Shown piece by piece: positions 25,318 to 32,181 of a stretch of 64,000 nt of DNA. Each line of letters opens with the position of its first letter. Within the stretch, counting starts at the first letter, position 1. Source of the stretch: Maritalea sp051251695 (lineage in GTDB: Bacteria > Pseudomonadota > Alphaproteobacteria > Rhizobiales > Devosiaceae); the NCBI RefSeq assembly GCF_051251695.1, contig NZ_JBPOEU010000016.1:1-64000 (forward strand), read 5' to 3'. A model generated the notes under the pieces. The model was not told where the DNA came from. It was given only the letters and a program-made list of their open reading frames with translations, and ran no database searches. Made by a program: the position numbers and the translations under genes.

Positions 25318-25350
25318 AAAACCTCGTGCCAGACTTGGCGCGGGGTTTTT
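25318..25350 (+). terminator. terminator after the CdtB-like gene
   Basis: AAACCTCGTGCC, loop AGACTT, GGCGCGGGGTTTTT. Twelve pairs including G-U. Shares most bases with the terminator at 24172-24201. Confidence 0.85.
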
Positions 25351-25368
25351 GTTTGTTTTGCCAAAGGC

Positions 25369-25390
25369 TACTGACACCATGGTGTCAGTA
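25369..25390. promoter_or_regulatory. perfect 22-bp palindrome, candidate operator
   Basis: TACTGACACCA followed by its exact reverse complement, with no spacer and no T-run. Ends 46 bases before the GTG of the DUF1801 gene. Form and size suit a TetR- or MerR-type dimeric repressor or activator; the protein is not encoded next to it. Confidence 0.6.
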
Positions 25391-25436
25391 GGGTGGTGTT
25401 AGTGACGTTCATTTGCTCAAAATGAAGGAGACGTAA

Positions 25437-25760
25437 GTGCAATTTCAGACGGATATTGAATCAGTTCACAGTGGGCTGTTCCTCGCCGCCAGATCAGTTC
25501 TAATCGACGAGATGAATTTTACAGAGACAAAAAAGCCGCGCATTACCACCTACGCGGATGCGAATGGGGGTATTTGCCACATGCGGACAATGCCACATGG
25601 AGTGGATTTTGGCTTTCTAAAAGGGGCAAAGATGCAGGACGAATTGGGGCGGCTGGTCGGCAAGGGTAAATCCATGCGTGTGTTGCCATTGAAGGTATTG
25701 GAGCCAAGTGTTTTGCAGTACTATTTGGCACAGGCGGTCGAGTTAAACATCAAAAAGTGA
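25437..25760 (+). CDS. DUF1801 (YdhG-like) protein
   Basis: 107 residues. The FGFLKGAKMQDELGRLVGKGKSMRVLPL stretch is the DUF1801 hallmark. Role unknown; relatives are small cytosolic proteins of the iron-chaperone-like SufE/frataxin-type fold group. GTG start at 25437 with AAGGAG six bases upstream. Preceded by a perfect 22-bp palindrome, so probably a single regulated gene. Confidence 0.75.
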   Translation: MQFQTDIESVHSGLFLAARSVLIDEMNFTETKKPRITTYADANGGICHMRTMPHGVDFGFLKGAKMQDELGRLVGKGKSMRVLPLKVLEPSVLQYYLAQAVELNIKK

Positions 25761-25840
25761 CTGTCTGACAATTGCGACGAGTTTGCCGATTGCTGATTTT
25801 TCGTTTGCAATTCGGTCAAAAATCTATATTTCGGTCAGTG

Positions 25841-25886
25841 GGCCAGCTCTCCCCAACGAGAGTCGCCTATCTGAAAGGATAGTCAC
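25841..25886 (+). ncRNA. candidate serC leader RNA
   Basis: Two hairpins directly before the serC ATG. First: GGC, CTCTC, loop CCCAAC, GAGAG, GCC with a small internal loop. Second: CTATC, loop TGAAAG, GATAG, which partly holds the AAGGA ribosome site. A structured serC RNA motif is known just upstream of serC in alphaproteobacteria; position and two-hairpin form agree, but I have not matched it to a covariance model. Confidence 0.5.
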
Positions 25887-27047
25887 ATGACACAGATTTT
25901 GAAACCGGACCTCCGTCCGGTAAACCCGCGTTTTTCCTCGGGTCCTTGCACTAAACGTCCAGGTTGGACGCCAGAATTCCTCAACAACAAACATTTAGGT
26001 CGCTCGCATCGCGCGAAGCCAGCAAAAGCACGTATTCAGCTCGCAATTGATCTGACCCGTGAACTTTTGGGCGTGCCTGATGATTATCGTATCGGCATTG
26101 TGCCCGGCTCTGACACCGGAGCGGTTGAGATGGCCCTTTGGTCCATGCTGGGCGCGCGCGGCGTTGATATGCTGGCGTGGGAAAGCTTTGGCGCGGGTTG
26201 GGTTACTGACGTGGTCAAACAACTCAAACTTGATGATGTGCGGGTGCTTGAGGCTGATTATGGTCAGTTGCCTGATCTTAATGCCGTCGACTGGAAACGC
26301 GACGTTGTGTTCACATGGAATGGTACGACTTCTGGTGTGCGGGTGCCAAACGCGGACTGGATTGATGTGGACCGAGAAGGTTTGGCGATTTGCGACGCGA
26401 CATCGGCCGCGTTTGCGCAAGAACTAGATTTTGCAAAGCTCGATGTGGTGACGTTCTCTTGGCAAAAAGTGCTGGGCGGCGAGGGCGCGCATGGGGTGAT
26501 TATTCTATCGCCGCGTGCTGTTGAGCGGCTTGAAACTTTTACGCCAGATCGGCCATTGCCGAAAATCTTCCGCCTGACCAAGGGCGCAAAACTGATCGAA
26601 GGCATTTTCAATGCGGCAACGATCAACACCCCATCTTTGATGGTGATTGAAGATGCAATTGACGCGATGGAATGGGCGAAATCGCTCGGGGCAAACTCGC
26701 TTCGTGATCGCGCTGATGCAAACTTTAAGGTGCTTAGCGATTGGGTTGGGGCCACAGGTTGGGTTGCCAATTTAGCGGATGTTCCAGCGACATGCTCGAA
26801 CACATCGGTTTGCCTAAAAATCGTTGATGCGGATATCGCCGCGCTAGATGCTGATGGGCAAGCCGCTTTCGCGAAAGCGATTGCAACGCGGTTGGACCAG
26901 GAAGGCGTTGCCTTTGACATTGGTGCTTACCGGGATGCCCCTGCGGGGTTACGTATTTGGGCAGGCTCGACGGTTGAGGCTTCAGACCTAAAAGCGCTTA
27001 CCGCTTGGCTCGACTGGGCATTTGCATCTGAAAAAGCGGCGCTTTAG
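25887..27047 (+). CDS. serC: phosphoserine aminotransferase SerC
   Basis: 386 residues, the longer alphaproteobacterial type. PLP lysine Lys194 in TFSWQKVLGGEGAHG; N-terminal NPRFSSGPCTKRPGW and RSHRAKPAK are typical. Converts 3-phosphohydroxypyruvate to phosphoserine with glutamate. Followed by serA 70 bp later, giving the second and first steps of serine synthesis in one operon. A leader RNA probably controls translation. Confidence 0.95.
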   Translation: MTQILKPDLRPVNPRFSSGPCTKRPGWTPEFLNNKHLGRSHRAKPAKARIQLAIDLTRELLGVPDDYRIGIVPGSDTGAVEMALWSMLGARGVDMLAWESFGAGWVTDVVKQLKLDDVRVLEADYGQLPDLNAVDWKRDVVFTWNGTTSGVRVPNADWIDVDREGLAICDATSAAFAQELDFAKLDVVTFSWQKVLGGEGAHGVIILSPRAVERLETFTPDRPLPKIFRLTKGAKLIEGIFNAATINTPSLMVIEDAIDAMEWAKSLGANSLRDRADANFKVLSDWVGATGWVANLADVPATCSNTSVCLKIVDADIAALDADGQAAFAKAIATRLDQEGVAFDIGAYRDAPAGLRIWAGSTVEASDLKALTAWLDWAFASEKAAL

Positions 27048-27067
27048 ACGCCAACTCACATTTTTTT

Positions 27068-27088
27068 GCTGGCGGTCAAACCGCCGGC
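27068..27088 (+). other. strong hairpin between serC and serA
   Basis: GCTGGCGGT, loop CAA, ACCGCCGGC, followed by CTTTCC rather than a long T-run. Nine pairs including one G-U. It may protect the upstream transcript or reduce serA expression. Confidence 0.55.
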
Positions 27089-27117
27089 CTTTCCCCCACA
27101 ATTTGATGGAGGCTTTC

Positions 27118-28710
27118 ATGCCTAGAGTACTTGTATCTGACAAGCTGAGCGAAACAGCTGTACAAATTTTCCGCGATAATGGTGTTGAAGTTGATTTTTT
27201 GCCTGACGTGGGCAAAGACAAAGAAAAATTGCTTGAGATCATCGGGCAATATGATGGTTTGGCCATCCGTTCCGCGACCAAAGTTACGGAAAAAATTATC
27301 GCCGCTGCAACCAACCTTAAGGTTATCGGTCGCGCGGGGATTGGCGTTGACAATGTGGACATTCCAAAAGCGACGGCTAAGGGCATTATTGTGATGAATA
27401 CGCCGTTTGGCAATTCCATCACCACTGCCGAGCACGCGATTTCCTTGATGTTGTCGATTGCGCGTCAAATTCCGACAGCCGACGCGTCAACCCGAGCCAG
27501 CAAGTGGGAAAAATCCCGCTTCATGGGCGTTGAAGTGACAGCCAAAACATTGGGCATTATCGGTTGCGGTAATATTGGTGCCATTGTTGCTGATCGTGCT
27601 CAAGGCCTAAAAATGAAAGTGATCGCTTTTGATCCTTTCCTCACCCCGGAACGGGCGTTGGATTTGGGCGTTGAAAAGGTAGAGCTGGACGAATTGTTGG
27701 GTCGGGCTGATTTCATCTCCCTTCACACACCACTTACCGACAGCACCCGCGGCATTATTGGCGCTGAAGCGATCACGAAAATGAAAGATGGCGTGCGGAT
27801 TGTGAACTGCGCGCGCGGCGGCTTGATTGATGAAGTGGCATTAAAAGCTGGGCTTGATAGCGGCAAGGTCGCCGGCGCAGCATTGGACGTGTTCGAAGTT
27901 GAACCGGCCAAAGAAAACCCGATTTTTGAGGCTCCAAATATCATTTGTACCCCTCATCTTGGTGCGTCCACAACTGAGGCGCAGGAAAATGTTGCGCTGC
28001 AAGTTGCGGAACAAATGAGCGCGTATTTGATGCATGGGGCGATTTCCAACGCCTTGAACTTCCCTTCAATTTCCGCCGAAGAAGCGCCTAAATTGATGCC
28101 ATTTGTTAAATTGGCAGAAAGCCTGGGTAGCTTTGCCGGTCAGTTGACCGAAACGGGCATAACAGGTGTTCGGATTGAATTTGAAGGCGCAGTTGCTGAC
28201 CTGAATACAAAGCCGATGGTTTCAGCGCTTATCACAGGCATTTTGAAGCCTTTGCTGGGCGATGTGAACATGGTTTCAGCGCCAGTTTTGGCGAAAGAAC
28301 GTGGCATGAATATTGAAACGGTCAACCGTGAACAGCAGGGCGTTTATGAGAACTATATCCGCCTTACCATCATTACTGAGCGCCAAGAGCGATCTGTGGC
28401 GGGTACTGTTTTTGCTGATGGCAAGCCACGCCTAATTCAAGTGAAGGGCGTGAACATGGAAGCCGAAGTGACCCCTTCAATGCTTTACATCACCAACGAA
28501 GATAAACCTGGTTTTGTTGGCCGGTTGGGCATGTTGCTGGGTGACGAGGGCGTCAATATCGCGAACTTCAATCTTGGTCGTGTTGAAGAGGGTGGCGATG
28601 CAATCGCGCTGATCAACATTGATGGCAAGCTTGATGAAGGCCAGTTGGAACGCATTTGCGCTCTTGAAGGTGTTCAACAAGCCAAGCCGATCTATTTCGC
28701 TGATATGTAA
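27118..28710 (+). CDS. serA: D-3-phosphoglycerate dehydrogenase SerA
   Basis: 530 residues, the long form. Substrate- and NAD-binding domains with GIIGCGNIGAIVADRAQGL and catalytic regions NCARGGLIDE and CTPHLGASTTEAQ; then an intervening ASB domain (about 320-450) and a C-terminal ACT domain (about 455-530, MLYITNEDKPGFVGRLG) that binds serine for feedback control. ATG 27118 follows TGGAGG with a 5-base spacer. Two terminator-like hairpins follow. Confidence 0.97.
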   Translation: MPRVLVSDKLSETAVQIFRDNGVEVDFLPDVGKDKEKLLEIIGQYDGLAIRSATKVTEKIIAAATNLKVIGRAGIGVDNVDIPKATAKGIIVMNTPFGNSITTAEHAISLMLSIARQIPTADASTRASKWEKSRFMGVEVTAKTLGIIGCGNIGAIVADRAQGLKMKVIAFDPFLTPERALDLGVEKVELDELLGRADFISLHTPLTDSTRGIIGAEAITKMKDGVRIVNCARGGLIDEVALKAGLDSGKVAGAALDVFEVEPAKENPIFEAPNIICTPHLGASTTEAQENVALQVAEQMSAYLMHGAISNALNFPSISAEEAPKLMPFVKLAESLGSFAGQLTETGITGVRIEFEGAVADLNTKPMVSALITGILKPLLGDVNMVSAPVLAKERGMNIETVNREQQGVYENYIRLTIITERQERSVAGTVFADGKPRLIQVKGVNMEAEVTPSMLYITNEDKPGFVGRLGMLLGDEGVNIANFNLGRVEEGGDAIALINIDGKLDEGQLERICALEGVQQAKPIYFADM

Positions 28711-28719
28711 TCAACGCAG

Positions 28720-28738
28720 CAGGCTGCAGCCTGTTTTT
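28720..28738 (+). terminator. first hairpin after serA
   Basis: CAGGC, loop TGCA, GCCTG and five T. The whole 14-base element is palindromic. Confidence 0.55.
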
Positions 28739-28741
28739 GAG

Positions 28742-28776
28742 AAGGGGTCGATCCAGTTTGGGTCGGCCCTTTTTTT
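28742..28776 (+). terminator. second terminator after serA
   Basis: AAGGG, a bulged G, TCGATCC pairing with GGGTCGGCCCTT, then seven T. Includes G-U pairs. Confidence 0.8.
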
Positions 28777-28797
28777 CGCTCACGGGGGCGTATCGAA

Positions 28798-28832
28798 TTT
28801 GCTATGACGCGCTAAAGCCGCGCTATAGCAAA
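28798..28832. repeat. long intergenic inverted repeat
   Basis: TTTGCTATG and CGCG pair with CGCG and TATAGCAAA across one mismatch, loop CTAAAGC. About 13 pairs. No T-run on either side, so not an ordinary terminator. Confidence 0.5.
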
Positions 28833-29035
28833 GTCGGCCCCTGCGCGGGCGCGGCCAAAAAGTTGGCCGGGTTCCTTGGCAACAAGTTGCCTCGTCCATT
28901 GTTTTTCCATGCATATGTGCGTGTGCGACAGCTAAAAGATGTGCTGTGCCGTTTCGCCTTGACGATGAAGGATTGTGGTGCTCAATTATAAACAAATGAA
29001 ATCGATTACATTTACCTAACTGTTTGGATTACTCC

Positions 29036-29476
29036 ATGAATGATAAAGCAAACTCAATTCCGTTTTCGCTCGCGGGGATAGATCACATCGTCTTCTTGGT
29101 GGACGACTTGGAAAAAGCGATGCGCTTCTATTTGGATGTGTTGGGTTGCCAGCCTGGATATTCATATCCCGAATTGGGCATGGAGCAGGTTTGGGCGGGT
29201 ATTTCGCTGATCGTATTGTGGGATTACACCCATGAAGGAGGAAGTGAAGCTAGGCCACCGGTGCTTGGTGGGCAAAATGTGGATCATGTCTGTTTGGCGG
29301 CTGGCCCATTTGATCATAACGAATTGCGTTCACACCTTAAGCAACATGGCGTTGAGATTGAGCGCGAAGCGTTTCACGGTGGTGCACGAGGCGTCGGAAA
29401 TTCGTTTTATTTCTGTGACCCGTTTGGCAACAAGATTGAGTTGAAAGGCCCGCCGCCGCATCCAGACGAGAATTAG
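29036..29476 (+). CDS. VOC-superfamily (glyoxalase/bleomycin-resistance-like) protein
   Basis: 146 residues with one clear VOC module pair: GIDHIVFLVDDLEKAMRFYLDVLGCQPG and VDHVCLAAGPFD, ending FYFCDPFGNKIELKGPP. Likely metal ligands are His in DHIVF, His in DHVCL and Glu in IELKG. Substrate unknown. ATG 29036 is preferred over an upstream TTG. Confidence 0.87.
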   Translation: MNDKANSIPFSLAGIDHIVFLVDDLEKAMRFYLDVLGCQPGYSYPELGMEQVWAGISLIVLWDYTHEGGSEARPPVLGGQNVDHVCLAAGPFDHNELRSHLKQHGVEIEREAFHGGARGVGNSFYFCDPFGNKIELKGPPPHPDEN

Positions 29477-29501
29477 GACTTTTGGGCGTGCGTCGGCCTT
29501 C

Positions 29502-29717
29502 TCAATAATGTGGGGGGCGTTCGTCCGCTTCACCAGCACCGCCAGCTTCGACCTGTTCCAACTCGGCATGTAGCTTTGATATTTCACGTTGCAGCTTTTC
29601 GAACTGCGTCCATTGCTCGGTGATCGCCTTGTTCAAATCCTCAATGGTTTGATCTTGGTGAGCGATGTGTGCTTCAAGCGCTTCGAGGCGAGAGGTCAAG
29701 GATTTTGTATCAGTCAT
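29502..29717 (-). CDS. slyX: SlyX family protein
   Basis: 71 residues, a single coiled coil (SRLEALEAHIAHQDQTIEDLNKAI) with the family C-terminus ERPPHY. Function unknown. Starts with MTDTKSL; overlaps the end of the upstream transporter by 8 bases, so the two are coupled. Confidence 0.85.
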   Translation of the reverse strand: MTDTKSLTSRLEALEAHIAHQDQTIEDLNKAITEQWTQFEKLQREISKLHAELEQVEAGGAGEADERPPHY

Positions 29718-30678
29718 TCTGCTTCGTCTTTTTGTTCGTGCGGGCGGCAAATTCAGCCATCGTAATGCCGGCAATGATAAACAGCGCTGCGACCATGTGA
29801 TAGGGGTGCAATTTTTCTGATAGAATTAATACAGACAAGATCGCACCAAATAGGGGTAGGGCGTTGATAAACAAGCTGGCGCGGTTTGCACCGATCAATT
29901 CAACGCCGCGTGCATAAAAGAGTTGCGAGATGATCGATGGGAACAACCCTGTGTAAAGAACGATAAGCCAGCCAGTGTTGGTGACGTTTGTAAAGTTGAA
30001 TAACATTGTGGGCAGCCCGCCGGTTACCAACTCGTATGTTAGCGCGGAAAGGGTCGCGAACATAAAAGTGGTGGCAAGAAAACTCATCCAGTGAATGTTT
30101 GGGCGATAACGCAGTAAAACAGAATATGCCGCGTAAATGACACATGCGATTAGGATCAGACCATCACCGGTATTAACGTCCAGCGTGATTAGCCGAAGGG
30201 GCTGGCCAGCGGTTGCGACAAAAATCACCCCGAAAATGGTGGATGTTACGCCCAAAATTTGTAACCACGTTGTTCGAACACCGTAAAAAGCGAAATTTGC
30301 GAGCATCACCATCATGGGAATTGATGCTTGTTCGATGGCGCCGTTCACAGCGGTGGTGTACTGCGCGCCAAGATAGAGAAATAGGTTAAACCCAGCGAAT
30401 CCAACACCACCCGCAAACGCTAAAAACGGTATATTGGCGCGGATTTTTGGCCAATCGGTTTTAAAGTGTGGCAGGGCAAAAGGCAGAATGACCAGAAATC
30501 CGAGCAAAAATCGGCCAGCAACTAGGTTGGTCGGTGCAATTTCGCCAACCGCCATTTTGCCAGCGACCATATTTCCGCCCCAAAACAAGGCTGTAAGCAC
30601 TAAAAGCAGGTAAGGCCGACTAAATAGTTGATGGACGAGATTTTTCGTACCATTTGGGGTCGATTGTGGTTTTGTCAT
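29710..30678 (-). CDS. EamA/DMT-family transporter
   Basis: 322 residues, ten predicted spans in two EamA repeats (LTALFWGGNMVAGKMAVGEIAPTNLVAGRF; AALFIIAGITMAE). Inner-membrane carrier with unknown substrate, only distantly like the one at 22354-23277. Divergent from purA with 165 bp between. Upstream ribosome site is weak. Confidence 0.88.
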   Translation of the reverse strand: MTKPQSTPNGTKNLVHQLFSRPYLLLVLTALFWGGNMVAGKMAVGEIAPTNLVAGRFLLGFLVILPFALPHFKTDWPKIRANIPFLAFAGGVGFAGFNLFLYLGAQYTTAVNGAIEQASIPMMVMLANFAFYGVRTTWLQILGVTSTIFGVIFVATAGQPLRLITLDVNTGDGLILIACVIYAAYSVLLRYRPNIHWMSFLATTFMFATLSALTYELVTGGLPTMLFNFTNVTNTGWLIVLYTGLFPSIISQLFYARGVELIGANRASLFINALPLFGAILSVLILSEKLHPYHMVAALFIIAGITMAEFAARTNKKTKQND

Positions 30679-30843
30679 GGGATCACTTTTGCTATACCAG
30701 CGACGCTTAACAGGTTTTGGCGTCGCCCGGAATACCCAACAATGGGGCGATGGTGTCAGTTTTGAGCAATTTGTCGGGGCGCGATTGGATCAACTTGGTC
30801 TATTCGTAAAGCGAATTGCTCGATCTCAAGGAGAACAAATTAA

Positions 30844-32136
30844 ATGGCGAATGTGGTTGTTGTCGGCTCCCAGTGGGGAGACGAGGGTAAAGGCAAGATT
30901 GTGGATTGGTTGAGCGAACGTGCGGATGTCGTTGTTCGGTTCCAAGGCGGGCACAATGCCGGACACACATTGGTTATTGATGGCGTCACTTACAAAACAG
31001 CCCTTTTGCCATCTGGCGTTGTGCGGCCGGGCAAGTTTTCGGTCATTGGCAATGGGGTGGTTGTTGACCCGCATCATTTTGTTGAAGAATTGGCACTTCT
31101 GCGCGGCCAAGGGGTGGCAATTTCACCTGAAAATTTGATGATTGCGGACAATGCATGTTTGATCCTGTCGCTACACCGCGAGTTGGATAGTTTTCGTGAG
31201 AGCTCCAACACGGGCCTAAAAATCGGCACAACCAAGCGCGGTATGGGCCCAGCTTATGAAGATAAAGTTGGTCGTCGCGCTATTCGGGTTTGCGATTTGG
31301 CGGACCCAGAAAGCCTGATGCCTAAAATTGAGCGCAATTTGCGTCATCATAATGCGTTGCGCCGTGGGCTTGGCATTGATGAAGTTCAACCACAAACCAT
31401 TTTTGATGAGTTGATGGCTGTCGCTGATGAGGTTTTGCCGTTCGCCGGACGTGTTTGGGAAAAACTGAACAATATGCGTCGCGATGGAAAACGTATTTTG
31501 TTTGAAGGCGCGCAGGGCGCGTTGCTGGATATTGAACATGGCACTTATCCGTTTGTGACATCGTCCAACACAATTGGCGGGCAAGCGGCAAACGGTTCGG
31601 GCTTGGGCCCAGGTGCGCTCGACTATGTTTTGGGCATCACCAAAGCGTACACAACGCGTGTTGGAGAGGGGCCGTTCCCGACCGAGCAGTTGAATGATAT
31701 TGGCGAATATTTGGGCAAAACGGGCCATGAGTGGGGCGTGAACACCGGGCGCAAACGGCGCTGCGGCTGGTTTGACGCGGTGTTGGTGAAGCAAACGGCG
31801 CTGGTTTCGGGCCTAAATGGCATTGCCTTAACAAAACTAGACGTGCTTGATGGCATGGAAGAAATTAAGGTTTGCGTGGCATATGAACTTGATGGGGAGC
31901 GGATTGAATATCTGCCGTCCACCATGAAGGGGCAAGCGAACGTGAAGCCTGTATATGAAACGCTTCCGGGCTGGAGTGGCACCACTGCTGGCGCGCGCAG
32001 TTGGGCGGATTTGCCGGCTGAAGCGGTTAAATATGTACGACGAATTGAAGAATTAATTGGGACACCAGTTGCAGTTCTATCCACATCTCCGGAAAGATTG
32101 GACAGCATTTTGGTAACAGACCCTTTCCAAGACTAA
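30844..32136 (+). CDS. purA: adenylosuccinate synthetase PurA
   Basis: 430 residues. GTP-binding GSQWGDEGKGKIVD at the start, followed by QGGHNAGHT; also SNTGLKIGTTKRGMGPAYEDK and TRVGEGPFPTE. First committed step from IMP to AMP. AAGGAG lies nine bases before the ATG. serA-purA proximity is usual in this order of bacteria. Confidence 0.97.
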   Translation: MANVVVVGSQWGDEGKGKIVDWLSERADVVVRFQGGHNAGHTLVIDGVTYKTALLPSGVVRPGKFSVIGNGVVVDPHHFVEELALLRGQGVAISPENLMIADNACLILSLHRELDSFRESSNTGLKIGTTKRGMGPAYEDKVGRRAIRVCDLADPESLMPKIERNLRHHNALRRGLGIDEVQPQTIFDELMAVADEVLPFAGRVWEKLNNMRRDGKRILFEGAQGALLDIEHGTYPFVTSSNTIGGQAANGSGLGPGALDYVLGITKAYTTRVGEGPFPTEQLNDIGEYLGKTGHEWGVNTGRKRRCGWFDAVLVKQTALVSGLNGIALTKLDVLDGMEEIKVCVAYELDGERIEYLPSTMKGQANVKPVYETLPGWSGTTAGARSWADLPAEAVKYVRRIEELIGTPVAVLSTSPERLDSILVTDPFQD

Positions 32137-32181
32137 GTTTTTTTCGTTACATAGGTAACGGGGAGTGAGTTTGAGTAGCTA

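Larger units (their letters stand above)
28711..29035. other. 325-bp intergenic region with hairpins
   Basis: Holds two serA terminators, a long hairpin at 28798-28832, and then about 200 bases in which I see no convincing gene. Short frames exist on both strands (for example 28737-28991 plus, 28780-28995 minus), but they contain the terminator and are Arg/Cys-rich, as expected for GC-rich non-coding sequence. Confidence 0.5.

Noticed and set aside
28737..28991. 84-residue plus-strand frame
   Set aside because: Starts before the serA terminator T-run and reads through it; Arg/Cys-rich, no recognisable domain.
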